A stretch of 52,411 bases of DNA from an uncultured Oscillospiraceae bacterium (GCA_900548305.1 URJZ01000010.1:1-52411); one strand, 5' to 3'; positions 36,515 through 45,600 are shown, counted from the stretch's first letter. The notes: generated by a model not told the origin, from the letters alone. Numbers and translations: made by a program.

Positions 36515-37147
36515 ATAAATCTACTTTTTCAAAATGTCTGCCTGCAATTATGTTGGTAAAAATCATCGAAATCGTATAGCATAGGATGCCGCATGCTAAA
36601 ATTGGAAGCTGTAACAGTAAATGAAAAGAAACGGTACTGTTCAGCCAGTCTGTTCCGGGCAGATGAGGAAGAATCTCTACAGCTATCATGCAAATAACAA
36701 CTGGTATGATTCCAAATATAAATGCTTTGCCTGTTTTGTAAGCGGTTTTAAAAAATTCTGTGAGGAATATGAAATTAAAGATAGCATATGTCATAAGCCC
36801 AAATCCGTAGTAGGAAATATTGGGATTGAGTCCTACCGTATTGCTTTGTGAGAGATAAATACCATGTAAAATTGCAAAAGGAACTGAAAACAGCAATTGA
36901 CTGATTTGTGTTACTGCAAACAAGAAACACTTTGACGTGACAATTGTTCTTTTTTCTATAGGTAACAATGCCGTGTAATAAATATCATTGGTCTCTCTTC
37001 CGTATGTCATGGTAATAAATGGGGACAAACAGCCAAAAAAGAATACAAGACTGTATGGATAGGAGGGAACGATTACCAGAGCACCCAGAAATACAAATAT
37101 ATAGAGTGTTGGGTGTGCGGCAAGACGTAAATCTTTATAAAGACATT
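36513..37147 (-). pseudogene. ABC-2 type permease lacking its start codon
   Basis: The clear frame of 171 codons (from TTG 37028) continues upstream without stop to about 37145, reading KDLRLAAHPTLYIFVF, which is the normal N-terminus of this ABC-2 permease family. No ATG, GTG or TTG precedes that stretch in frame. Adding one T to the run at about 37137-37140 would give ATG TCT TTT ATA AAA GAT, hence MSFIKDLRLAAHP. I therefore suspect a one-base deletion. The protein has about six membrane spans and is the partner of the adjacent ATPase. A TTG start inside the first span is possible but unlikely to give a normal protein. Confidence 0.6.
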
Positions 37148-37893
37148 ACATCATCATAAGACTGCCTTTCTGTACGTACCATAATTTGTTCCAAAGAGAG
37201 TTCTTCTTTTTCATTTGGTTGTTTTAAATGCTGAAATGATTGCAGAAATGTTGTTTTGTCTGCGCAGGCCAAAACAGTACCGTTTTTGATATAACAAATA
37301 TCATCAGCACATTTATCCAAATCCGTTGTAATATGAGTAGAATATAAAATACTGCGGTTGCTGTTTTTCACGATGCTTTGAAACAATTCTAATAAATCAT
37401 CGCGAGATACAGGGTCCAATCCGCTAGTCGGTTCATCCAAAATCAGCAATTTTGCATGATGAGAAAGAGCCAGTGCAATAGAATACTTTATTTTCATTCC
37501 CGAAGATAATTGTTTTACGCGCTTGGATGGGTCTATTTCAAACAGCTCCAATAGCTTTTCATATTGAACTTGATCCCAATTCGTATAGAATCTCTTGGTT
37601 ACCGCAGTGATTTCTGAAATTTTCTTCATTTGATAAAAATTGATTCCGCCTAATACTACACCCAATTCTTGTTTGCAGGCAGATTCATGTTCTTTGATAT
37701 CTTTGCCAAACAATTCTATTTTTCCACTGTCCGGGAACACTAGATTCAGTATACTTTTCATTACAGTACTTTTACCTGCTCCATTTTTTCCTATCAATCC
37801 CATAATTCTGCCTTGTGCCAGAGAAAACGAGACGTTTTGTAACGAAAATTTAGGATAATGCTTTGACAGATTTTCAATTGTGCATAGATTCAT
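37135..37893 (-). CDS. ABC transporter ATP-binding protein
   Basis: This 252-aa ATPase has Walker A GKNGAGKST, the signature LSSGMKIKY, Walker B LLILDEP and the H-loop in YSTHITTD. LSSGMK is typical of bacitracin/lantibiotic or YhcG-type exporters. The gene begins 1 nt after the end of the XRE-AbrB gene and its stop overlaps the permease region. Such regulator-ATPase-permease sets are often self-regulated drug or peptide exporters. The last residues (DDVMSL) may be altered by the suspected indel just downstream. Confidence 0.85.
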   Translation of the reverse strand: MNLCTIENLSKHYPKFSLQNVSFSLAQGRIMGLIGKNGAGKSTVMKSILNLVFPDSGKIELFGKDIKEHESACKQELGVVLGGINFYQMKKISEITAVTKRFYTNWDQVQYEKLLELFEIDPSKRVKQLSSGMKIKYSIALALSHHAKLLILDEPTSGLDPVSRDDLLELFQSIVKNSNRSILYSTHITTDLDKCADDICYIKNGTVLACADKTTFLQSFQHLKQPNEKEELSLEQIMVRTERQSYDDVMSL

Positions 37894-37894
37894 G

Positions 37895-38362
37895 TCAACC
37901 CTCTTCTTCCGATATGGGTTTTATTTTATTTAAAAATTGAGAAATTGCGGAAAGGGTCCATTTGCTTGGTACCAGAGCAATCCCCCCGGTTTCCGGAGAT
38001 TCGTCTGCTAAAACAATGAATGTATCTCCGCTTTTTAAATCAAATAACTCTCGTGCCTTTTTAGGCAGAACAATTTGTCCGCGTTCTCCTAATGTTGCAG
38101 TGCCGAAAATATGTTTTCCTTTTGGAGGGATTGGCATCTTTTTTTCTGATTCATTGTGATGAAGCAAGTCATCCAGTGTAACATCGTATAATTTAGCAAG
38201 AGCATCGCAGTGAATGATATCAGGGACTGATTCCCCAAGTTCCCATTTTGCAATTGCCTGTCTGCTTACACCTACTTTGTCCGCTACCTCTTCTTGGGAC
38301 AATTTATGGTATTTTCTTAGTGTGAATAAATTTGAGGAAATATTATTTTTAGGATTTATCAT
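37895..38362 (-). CDS. XRE helix-turn-helix and AbrB-type fusion regulator
   Basis: This protein of about 155 aa has an HTH_3 domain near residues 10-65 (YHKLSQEEVADKVGVSRQAI), a linker, and an AbrB/SpoVT-like swapped-hairpin domain near 85-125 (TATLGERGQIVLPKKARELF). Two DNA-binding modules in one small protein are uncommon, though this fusion is known in Clostridia. The second ATG (38362) is 10 nt after GGAGG and is preferred over the ATG 9 nt earlier, which is too close. It is the first gene of a three-gene operon with the ABC transporter and probably represses it. Confidence 0.85.
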   Translation of the reverse strand: MINPKNNISSNLFTLRKYHKLSQEEVADKVGVSRQAIAKWELGESVPDIIHCDALAKLYDVTLDDLLHHNESEKKMPIPPKGKHIFGTATLGERGQIVLPKKARELFDLKSGDTFIVLADESPETGGIALVPSKWTLSAISQFLNKIKPISEEEG

Positions 38363-38381
38363 ATTTTTCATACCTCCATGG

Positions 38382-38394
38382 CAGTATTATACTG
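38382..38394. promoter_or_regulatory. Palindrome over the -10 box of the XRE-AbrB operon
   Basis: CAGTATTATACTG is a perfect 13-bp dyad. On the minus strand it contains TATAAT, the likely -10. This is a good candidate operator for autorepression by the adjacent regulator. Confidence 0.5.
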
Positions 38395-38569
38395 TACGGA
38401 GTCGGGAATATCCACCAACCAAAGCAAACAATTTATGTTATATATGGTTGCATATTTCATGAGACAGCGAAAATACTGGTAATTTTTTATAATTTTCTAA
38501 AAAAGGTATATTGAGGGCATATTTGTCTATTCTACCTGCATAAGTATCATTGGAAGGGCGGAAGCTGAT

Positions 38570-38827
38570 ATGATGGAACATACAGATGAAAATAAACACG
38601 TTTTAAAATTAAGCGAAGAAAAACAACATGAACATTTGTTAGACGAAATCAAAGAAGTAAGTCGTTTGCTCGCCTGCAATCGCCAATGGTTTGAGCTGGA
38701 AAGCAACCAAGATATGATTGAGGCGTGTATTTATGAAGATAGGGCACTTCAGGCGCGTTACCGTCATTTGCTGGATGTCGCAAAACAGCAGGGAATCGTT
38801 GTTCCTCCTTTCGAAACGTATTTTTAA
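38570..38827 (+). CDS. yaaL: YaaL-like (DUF2508) protein
   Basis: An 85-aa acidic, helical protein with EIKEVSRLLACNRQWFELES, MIEACIYEDRALQARYRHLL, which match the DUF2508/YaaL family. Its place directly before a bofA-like gene is the usual one in Firmicutes. GGAAGGGCGG lies upstream of the ATG. The function is unknown. Confidence 0.8.
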   Translation: MMEHTDENKHVLKLSEEKQHEHLLDEIKEVSRLLACNRQWFELESNQDMIEACIYEDRALQARYRHLLDVAKQQGIVVPPFETYF

Positions 38828-38847
38828 TATAAGCGAGGGGATAAAAT

Positions 38848-39111
38848 GTGCGGATTTTTATTGGCATTTTAATCGCGTTGGGTATTTTTGCAGCGCTTGT
38901 TTTGGTACAAGTAATTGCCAAGTCAAAAAAACCGGTTCGAAAAACAGTTATCAGTATTTGTGTAGGGCTTTGCGCCTTGCTCGCCGTAAATCTATCCGGA
39001 TATTTTACGGGTGTGCGCTTGCCTCTTAATCCACTCAGTATCGGAGTTTCAGCAGTAGGCGGTATTCCAGGTGTTACCACTATGCTGCTGTTAAATTTAA
39101 TCTTTATTTAA
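38848..39111 (+). CDS. bofA: Pro-sigma-K processing inhibitor BofA family protein
   Basis: An 87-aa membrane protein with two hydrophobic segments and the family C-terminus VGGIPGVTTMLLLNLIF. In Bacillus, BofA holds back the protease SpoIVFB that activates sigma-K during sporulation. The start is GTG 38848 with GAGGGG upstream; the nearby ATG is out of frame. It follows yaaL by 20 nt. Confidence 0.85.
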   Translation: MRIFIGILIALGIFAALVLVQVIAKSKKPVRKTVISICVGLCALLAVNLSGYFTGVRLPLNPLSIGVSAVGGIPGVTTMLLLNLIFI

Positions 39112-39118
39112 GAAAAAT

Positions 39119-39160
39119 AGAACATCCAACCATAATAGCATTGGGTGTTCTGTTTTTCTT
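39119..39160 (+). terminator. Terminator after bofA
   Basis: AGAACATCCAA pairs with TTGGGTGTTCT (one G-T pair), followed by GTTTTTCTTT. Confidence 0.8.
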
Positions 39161-39247
39161 TCAAAAAATTTTTTCTGAAACATGTATAATTAAAATAAAA
39201 CCTGTCCATTCTGTTAGTAACATTTCAAACAGAAAGAGGTTTTATTC

Positions 39248-39871
39248 ATGACAAAGTTGAAATACATAGAAAAGGCACTGTTGATTGGATTTGTAATTGC
39301 AATTCTATTTTCTTTTACCAGTTTTACGGCATTTGCCGCACAATGCGAGCAAATTCCAAATGAAGTATTTCGTTTACATGTATTGGCAAATTCCGATTCA
39401 GAAGAAGACCAAGCACTAAAGTTAAAAGTAAGAGACAGGCTTCTGGACGAAACGGGAGAATTGTTCAGTGAATGCACAACTAAAGAAGAAGCAATGGACA
39501 CAGCAAAAGCGAATATTGGGTATTTGGAACAGGTAGCGCAGGATGAAATTTACAAACAGGGATATACCTATGGTGTAACAGTAGAAGTAGAAAATATATT
39601 TTTCAATAACAGACAGTACGATGATATTACGATGCCTGCCGGAAATTATGATGCCTTACGCGTGTTAATCGGAGAAGGTGCAGGACAAAATTGGTGGTGT
39701 GTGCTGTTTCCTGCAATGTGTCTTCCGGCAGCAGAAAAGCGAGAAGGTATGCCGGAATTGGATGATGTTTTAACCAATGAGCAGATGAGTGCGGTAGAAG
39801 GAAATCAATATGAGGTAAAATTTAAAACAGTGGAGATTTATGAGAGTATAAAAAGTTGGTTTAGGTGGTAA
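39248..39871 (+). CDS. spoIIR: Stage II sporulation protein R
   Basis: This 207-aa secreted signalling protein has an N-terminal hydrophobic signal segment (about 10-30) and the conserved core PNEVFRLHVLANSDSEEDQA, later WWCVLFPAMC. In Bacillus SpoIIR is made in the forespore and triggers SpoIIGA to activate sigma-E in the mother cell. AAAGAGG precedes the ATG. Together with bofA it is strong evidence that the organism forms, or descends from formers of, endospores. Confidence 0.93.
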   Translation: MTKLKYIEKALLIGFVIAILFSFTSFTAFAAQCEQIPNEVFRLHVLANSDSEEDQALKLKVRDRLLDETGELFSECTTKEEAMDTAKANIGYLEQVAQDEIYKQGYTYGVTVEVENIFFNNRQYDDITMPAGNYDALRVLIGEGAGQNWWCVLFPAMCLPAAEKREGMPELDDVLTNEQMSAVEGNQYEVKFKTVEIYESIKSWFRW

Positions 39872-39878
39872 TCTATAG

Positions 39879-40004
39879 AAACCGTTTATTGATATTGCCA
39901 CCGATCACGGCTTTGCTTCTCTCGATACCGCGGGTAAGACCTATCGCAAAGTATTACAGAAAATGATGCAAAACTTAATGCGACAAGGAATTAATCAGGA
40001 ATAA
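39879..40004 (+). pseudogene. Remnant reading frame, regulator-like
   Basis: An open frame without a start codon reads PFIDIATDHGFASLDTAGK and ends MRQGINQE. IDIATDHGFASLDTA resembles the second helix-turn-helix of AraC-type regulators, but the rest does not. I treat it as a gene fragment of unknown origin. The rest of the gap to 40200 contains only the next hairpin. Confidence 0.3.
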
Positions 40005-40008
40005 AAAT

Positions 40009-40060
40009 AAAGAAAGCCCCGATGTGTTCAAAATTTTTTGAACACATCGGGGCTTTCTTT
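40009..40060. terminator. Long perfect terminator hairpin
   Basis: Perfect 25-nt arms (40009-40033 and 40036-40060) with a 2-nt loop, GC-rich in the centre and with A/T runs outside. It separates the sporulation block from the accessory block. Confidence 0.85.
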
Positions 40061-40223
40061 GTTTTGAAAATCCACACATTCAATTAAGCAATCATATTTT
40101 CCAAAAATAGAAAGGACAATTCTTAAATAATACTTTTCTGGTAAAATAGATTACTCGGAGGTTAGCAGGATGAACGTATCTTTTTACAGAAACGAAATAT
40201 TTTGCAATTGAAAACGGAAAAGG

Positions 40224-40251
40224 TTGACCGATAGGTCGGTTTTGATATAAT
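40224..40251 (+). promoter_or_regulatory. Promoter and operator of the second TetR gene
   Basis: -35 TTGACC (40224-40229), a 16-nt spacer and -10 TATAAT (40246-40251). Between them lies the dyad ACCGATAGGTCGGT (40227-40240), which has the look of a TetR/AcrR operator, so autorepression is likely. Confidence 0.7.
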
Positions 40252-40287
40252 AAAAAATATAATTCTTGTGAGCCAAAGGAGACTAAT

Positions 40288-40947
40288 GTGAAACAATCCG
40301 AAAAAACAAAAAACACATATCGCAAAATTCTTATGTCTGCAATAGAAGAATTCAGTGAAAAGAGCTATGATAATGCATCTTTAAACGCTATTTGCGAAAA
40401 ATATAACATATCAAAGGGAATCATATATTATCACTTTAAAAATAAAGACGAATTGTATCTGTGCTCAGTAGAAGAATGCTTTAATAAATTCATGAAACAT
40501 CTTAAAGTCGGAGACTATTCAGGTAATGATCCACGGGAGGATATGAAAAAACTGTTGTTGTTAAGACAGGATTTTTTTGAACGGTTTCCCCGATATCAAA
40601 ACATATTTTTTGGTGCTGTTCTGACGCCTCCCGCTCATTTGATAGAAAGAATCAAAAGTATCAAAAAAGAGTACGATGCCCTTAATATCAAAATATTTAA
40701 GGCGCTTTTAAAAAAAGTAAAGCTTCGAAAAGGAATAACAGAAGAAATGGGTATTTCGTATTTCTTAGCTTATCAAGAAATGTTTAATGGATATTTTCAG
40801 AATAAGATATATAAAACCAAGGATTTATCGTCAATTGGTAAGGAACATGATGTAAAGCTTGTTTCCATACTTGATGTTATGTTATACGGAATAGCGTTGG
40901 ACGAAAATGAGGAAGATAATGCAGTAAATGGAGGAGAAAATCTATGA
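40288..40947 (+). CDS. TetR/AcrR-family transcriptional regulator
   Basis: This 219-aa protein has an N-terminal HTH at about 31-50 (SLNAICEKYNISKGIIYYHF) and a helical C-terminal ligand region. The GTG start has AAAGGAG 6 nt upstream; an overlapping ATG two bases earlier reads straight into a stop. Its stop overlaps the ATG of the broken ABC exporter (ATGA). It probably controlled that exporter and itself. The regulator is intact although its target has decayed. Confidence 0.88.
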   Translation: MKQSEKTKNTYRKILMSAIEEFSEKSYDNASLNAICEKYNISKGIIYYHFKNKDELYLCSVEECFNKFMKHLKVGDYSGNDPREDMKKLLLLRQDFFERFPRYQNIFFGAVLTPPAHLIERIKSIKKEYDALNIKIFKALLKKVKLRKGITEEMGISYFLAYQEMFNGYFQNKIYKTKDLSSIGKEHDVKLVSILDVMLYGIALDENEEDNAVNGGENL

Positions 40948-42699
40948 TGAAGCTATTTTAATATCTTCATAAGGAAGAGTGTTTTTTGCTTGCTCTAAGC
41001 GTTGTCTTTATTTTTGCACAGGCATGGCCGGATTTGCACATCCCTGAATACATGTCAAATATAACTTTCTTTATTACAAGCGAGACAAAGGAGCTTACAC
41101 CTATTTTAGTAATGGGCGGAAAGATGGTTCTGTGTGCTTTGGGAAGTCTTTTTCGGCGATGGTTGTGGACTTTTTTGCCGCACGGATTGCTGCCAGCTTT
41201 GCCAAAAGAATTCGCAGAGAAATCTTTTGTAAGGTAGAGTCCTTCTCTATGGAAGAGATGAATCAATTTTCTACTGCTAGCCTGATCACAAGATCTACAA
41301 ACGATGTTACGCAAATTCAGAAATTTGTGGCGATAGGTATGCAGGTGCTGATAAAAGCCCCAATCATTTCTGCTATGGCCATTGAAAAAATATTGGTAAC
41401 TAGTAAGTGGCAGTGGTCAGTATTGGTAGCAGGGGCGGTGCTTGCCCTTATTACGGTTATTGTGGCTATTATGGTTTATACCATTCCCAAATATGAGAAT
41501 ATTCAAAAAATCACAGACAGTCTAAACCGTGTTACAAGAGAAAATTTAACGGGCTTAGAGGTGATTCGGGCATATAATGCTGAAAAGTACCAGGAAAGCA
41601 AATTTAATAAAGTTAATACCGAGTTAATGAAGAATCAGCTAAAGGTACAAAGCCGAATGGCTGTTTTACATCCGTCAATGGTGTTTGTATTAAACGGAAT
41701 TGCATTAGGCGTTTATTGGATAGGGGCTGTTTTAATTAGTTCGGCAGGAGTTGCCGATCAAATGACACTGTTTTCGGATATGGTGGTATTCTCTTCCTAT
41801 GCTGTACAGGTGATTATGGCATTTACACTTCTCACCATGGTATTTGTTATGATGCCACGTGCTTCCATTTCTGCCAAGCGTATAAACGAAGTGCTAAACA
41901 CAAGTCCAAAAATGGTTGACGGAAGTTTAAAGGATGGTATGCAAGGGCAAGAGGGAACAGTGGAGGTTAAAAATGTCAGCTTTGCTTATCCCGGTTCGGA
42001 TAAATATGTTATCAAAGATATCAATTTCACTGCAAATAAGGAGAGACCGTGACTCTGCTCGGTGCGATCGGAAGTGGAAAGAGCACGATTGTCAATTTGG
42101 CGGTGCGTTTTTACGATGTATCGGAGGGTGAAATTCTAGTAGACGGCGTTAATGTACAGGAATATACAAAAAAGGCTTTGTGCAATAAATTTAGCTATGT
42201 TTCGCAAAAAGTCGTTTTGTTTTCGGGTACGGTTTTTTTCAATATTTCTTACGGCTATCACGGCGGTCAAAAGCCCAAGTTAGACGAGGTGAAAAAAGCC
42301 GTTGAAATCGCTCAAAGCAAGGATTTTGTAGAAAAATTAGAAAATGAGTATAACGGCATGGTAGCGCAGGGCGGTACAAACTTTTCAGGTGGTCAAAAAC
42401 AGCGCTTATCTATTGCCAGAGCCATTGCTAGAAAACCTGAATTTTATATTTTTGACGACTCCTTTTCAGCACTTGACTATAAAACTGACCGCATATTTCG
42501 CTCAAGGCTGAAAGAAGAAACACAGGGTGTTACAACCTTAATTATTGCCCAAAGAATTGGAACAATTAAAGATGCTGATAGAATTCTTGTTATTAAAGAC
42601 GGCGACATTATTGAAAGCGGAAACTACCAGACGCTGTTAAATAAGAATGGTTTTTACGCCGGACTTTATAACAGTAAGTTTGAAAACTCTGCTTCATAA
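40944..42699 (+). pseudogene. Broken ABC exporter (permease-ATPase half transporter, MdlB-like)
   Basis: Read across three frames, this is one protein of about 585 residues. The frame from ATG 40944 meets TAA at 40959-40961, continues with YLHKEECFLLALSVVFIF, shifts near the T-run at 41149-41153 into FSAMVVDFFAARIAASFAKR, and shifts again near 42040 into TLLGAIGSGKSTIVNLAVRF. The parts include the membrane domain, Walker A GAIGSGKS, signature FSGGQKQRLS and Walker B FYIFDDS. Each shift is explained by loss of one base (a T and a G). With one stop and two shifts the gene is not functional as it stands. A second half transporter, normally next to it, is missing. Confidence 0.88.
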
Positions 42700-42733
42700 C
42701 ATATCATTTTGTAGTAAAAAGGAGGTTATTCAA

Positions 42734-44341
42734 ATGCGAATTGCTTTTTACGGTGCCGCCCATGAGGTTACTGGCTCCTGTACGGTTGTCTATGCCAACG
42801 GAAAGGTTATTATGATTGACTGTGGCATGGAACAGGGACCTGATATTTATGAAAATTGTACTCTGCCTATTTTGCCGAGTCAAGTGGATTGCCTTTTGCT
42901 TACACATGCACATATTGATCATTCAGGCAAAATTCCGGCACTGACCTCGGCAGGTTTTACAGGGCCTATTTATACTACTCTTGCCACAGAAAAGCTTTGT
43001 AAAATCATGTTGCTTGACTCTGCACATATCCAAGAATTTGAAGCGAAGTGGAGAAACAGAAAGGCTATCCGTTCGGGTAAGGAGCAGTATGAGCCTCTTT
43101 ATACCACTGAAGACGCTGAGAAGGCCATGAAGCAGTTTGTGGCTTGCTCCTATAATGAGGACTATGAATTATTCGATGGCATTAAAATAAGATTTACCGA
43201 TGCCGGCCATCTGTTGGGTTCTGCAAGCATCAGTCTTGAGGTTACTGAGGCGGGGGAAACGGAGACAATTGTTTTTTCGGGAGATATTGGAAATAAGGAT
43301 AGACCTCTTATCAAAAATCCAGATAATCCGAATTTTGCCGACTGTGTTGTGATAGAATCAACCTACGGCAATAGATTACACGGCGAAAGACCGAAATATA
43401 TCTCTCAGCTTGTGGATATTATTCAGACGACCTTTGATAAGGGAGGTAATCTTATTATTCCTTCCTTTGCCGTAGGCAGAACTCAGGAACTACTGTACCT
43501 TTTACGAATTATCAAGGAACAGGGACTTGTCAAGGAACATGGTAATTTCCCCGTTTATGTTGACAGCCCTTTGGCTGTTGAAGCAACAGAATTTTACAGC
43601 AGCGATATCAAAGAATATTTTGACAGCGAAACGCTCGATTTACTGAGCAAAGGTATAAATCCTATAAAATTCCTGGGTCTCACACTTTCGGTTACTAGCA
43701 ATGATTCCATAGCAATAAATATTGACAAAACGCCGAAAGTTATCTTGTCTGCTAGCGGAATGTGCGAGGCGGGCAGAATACGACACCATTTGAAGCATAA
43801 TTTATGGCGTAGTGAATGTACAGTACTTTTTGTAGGCTATCAGGCGCACGGTACATTAGGTAGGACAATTTTAGAGGGCGCAAAAATGGTTCGCCTTTTC
43901 GGCGAGGAAATAGAAATCAATGCTCGCATTGTAAAGCTTGATGGCGTTAGCGGTCACGCCGACAGGGATATGCTTTTGGATTGGCTTAGAAATTTTGATA
44001 GAATGCCAAAGACCGTTTTTGTAAACCACGGTGAGGATTGCGTTTGTGATGAGTTTGCCGCAACAATTGAGGACGAACTTGGTATAAGCGCAACAGCACC
44101 TTATAACGCCGCTGAATATGATTTGATTTCCGGCGTATGCCTTGAGAAAGGTAACACTCATAGGATTGACGATCAACCAATTTCCAAAAAGAAATATAAG
44201 GACTCCACCGCCTTTAAACGGCTTGTTTCAGCAATACGACGGCTAGAGTCGATATCCGAACAGTATCGTGAATGCGCAAATAAGGATATCGCTAAGTTTG
44301 CAGACCAAATTACAGCTCTTGCGGACAAGTGGGAGAGATAA
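42734..44341 (+). CDS. MBL-fold/beta-CASP RNA-processing exonuclease-like protein
   Basis: This 535-aa protein has an N-terminal metallo-beta-lactamase fold with LTHAHIDHSGKIP near residue 58, the beta-CASP domain, SASGMCEAGRIRHHLKHNLW, and a late histidine in GVSGHADRDML. It resembles the bacterial CPSF/Ysh1-like family annotated as RNA exonucleases. Its substrate in bacteria is poorly known. AGGAGG precedes the ATG at 42734. It lies just after the broken exporter. Codon choice seems richer in G and C than in the core genes, suggesting transfer, but this is an impression. Confidence 0.85.
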   Translation: MRIAFYGAAHEVTGSCTVVYANGKVIMIDCGMEQGPDIYENCTLPILPSQVDCLLLTHAHIDHSGKIPALTSAGFTGPIYTTLATEKLCKIMLLDSAHIQEFEAKWRNRKAIRSGKEQYEPLYTTEDAEKAMKQFVACSYNEDYELFDGIKIRFTDAGHLLGSASISLEVTEAGETETIVFSGDIGNKDRPLIKNPDNPNFADCVVIESTYGNRLHGERPKYISQLVDIIQTTFDKGGNLIIPSFAVGRTQELLYLLRIIKEQGLVKEHGNFPVYVDSPLAVEATEFYSSDIKEYFDSETLDLLSKGINPIKFLGLTLSVTSNDSIAINIDKTPKVILSASGMCEAGRIRHHLKHNLWRSECTVLFVGYQAHGTLGRTILEGAKMVRLFGEEIEINARIVKLDGVSGHADRDMLLDWLRNFDRMPKTVFVNHGEDCVCDEFAATIEDELGISATAPYNAAEYDLISGVCLEKGNTHRIDDQPISKKKYKDSTAFKRLVSAIRRLESISEQYRECANKDIAKFADQITALADKWER

Positions 44342-44392
44342 ATTGACAAAATCCCAATGAATTATAATAACTTATAAGGACGATGAAATATT

Positions 44393-44974
44393 ATGAAAAT
44401 TTGTATATTCGGGGCTGCAAGCTATGAAATAGACAAAACATATTCAGCTGATACCCGTAAACTTTGTAAAAATCTTGCAGAAAAAGGACATTCTCTTGTA
44501 TTTGGCGCTGGTGGTAATGGACTTATGGGCGCAGCAGCGGAAGGTTTTAAAACCGGAGGAGGAGAAATTGTCGGCGTCATTCCTCACTTTTTTCGTGATG
44601 AAAATATTGAAAAAATTTATTCTGAATGTACAGAAATTATTTTTACAGATACTATAGTTCAAAGAAAATCAAAAATGGAGGAATTGGCAGATGCATTTAT
44701 CATTGTACCGGGAGGGATTGGTACTCTGGAAGAACTTTTCGAGGTGCTAACTCTGAAACAACTTGCCAGACATGCAAAGCCAATTGCGATTTACAATATC
44801 AACGGATATTACGATGAACTGATAAAATTTTTGAATTTTGCGTGCGAAGAAAAGTTTATCAGAAAAAGCTGTCAGAGGCTTTATCTTGTCAGCAATAATG
44901 TGGATGAGATAACAACTTATGTGGAAAATAACGAACGAAATCTCCATAATGTTCACGACATGAAAAAAGGCTAA
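44393..44974 (+). CDS. LOG-family (TIGR00730) nucleotide phosphoribohydrolase-like protein
   Basis: A 193-aa Rossmann-fold protein with GAGGNGLMGAAAEGF and the family motif PGGIGTLEELFE. LOG proteins release cytokinin-type bases or other nucleobases from nucleoside monophosphates; many bacterial members are uncharacterised and were once called lysine decarboxylases. AAGGACGATG lies upstream of the ATG. It follows the MBL gene by 51 nt and ends at a strong terminator. Confidence 0.85.
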   Translation: MKICIFGAASYEIDKTYSADTRKLCKNLAEKGHSLVFGAGGNGLMGAAAEGFKTGGGEIVGVIPHFFRDENIEKIYSECTEIIFTDTIVQRKSKMEELADAFIIVPGGIGTLEELFEVLTLKQLARHAKPIAIYNINGYYDELIKFLNFACEEKFIRKSCQRLYLVSNNVDEITTYVENNERNLHNVHDMKKG

Positions 44975-44983
44975 TGATCGATT

Positions 44984-45017
44984 AACGGCGGCAGGGAGCG
45001 AGATCCCTGCCGCCGTT
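44984..45017 (+). terminator. Terminator after the LOG-family gene
   Basis: A 14-bp perfect GC-rich stem (44984-44997 with 45004-45017). The T-run is weak, but the position directly after the gene is right. Confidence 0.7.
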
Positions 45018-45400
45018 CTATGTTATGCGTAAATTATTAGGTTTGTGTCGACGTTTTCTTTTGCCCTGTGGCGAATATTGTCCATTATCTGTACTCAGTT
45101 AAGATGGTTTTCTGCTTTTAGTTTTTCGGTCACATTCTCAGGCTCTGCTATTTGTTTTATCAAGCAGAGAAAATATTTCCGCTGCTTGGCTGTTGATGTC
45201 GGCAAGAGAGTTGTTCGATTTTCCGCTTGTCAGTAAATTCATATACAGAACTTTGTGGCGCTGTTTTAGATACATTGCGTGTCGTTGTCCCCATACTCCC
45301 ACAGATTGATTTTCTTCTTCGAGGATTGTGATGTTAGGAAGTAAGTAATCTTAACTTGAGTGTATGTACCATCCATTTGCTTAAATAATGATTTTTTCAT
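45018..45400 (-). pseudogene. tnpV: TnpV-like transposon protein gene, frameshifted
   Basis: On the minus strand the start MKKSLFKQMDGTYTQV (ATG at 45400) is followed in another frame by YLLPNITILEEENQSVGVWG and QRHAMYLKQRHKVLYMNLL, then SLADINSQAAEIFSLLDKT. After a further shift it reads ENVTEKLKAENHL and, past a stop, MDNIRHRAKENVDTNLIIYA, ending at 45018. The order matches TnpV, a small protein carried by Firmicutes mobile elements; its function is unknown. At least two frame changes and a stop make it a pseudogene. The element it came from is not otherwise visible. Confidence 0.75.
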
Positions 45401-45514
45401 AACGTATTGTTCCTAGATTTTATTGTATCTTCGTTCTACAGGAGAAAAAGAGGGAATACCAATGTGTTGATAATTGATGATACATTTTTCTTAAGGGCTG
45501 TTGTGGATGCCCTT

Positions 45515-45600
45515 CTACTTTGAATAGATACTCCAACTAATGCCTGCCTTTTCCGCAGAATCAGCTTGGCTTAATCCATACTTTTTCTAACTTTATGAAG
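45515..45600 (-). pseudogene. XRE-type helix-turn-helix fragment
   Basis: On the minus strand a short frame reads KYGLSQADSAEKAGISWSIY and ends at a stop (45515-45517). This is the start of a typical HTH_3 domain. It lies upstream of the TnpV remnant on the same strand and is probably part of the same lost element. Confidence 0.55.

Noticed and set aside
39879..40004. Firm AraC-family assignment for the short fragment
   Set aside because: Only about 15 residues resemble an AraC helix-turn-helix and the remainder does not match.
45045..45236. Plus-strand short frame in the gene-poor region
   Set aside because: The minus strand here is clearly the TnpV remnant; the plus frame has no ribosome site or known motif.
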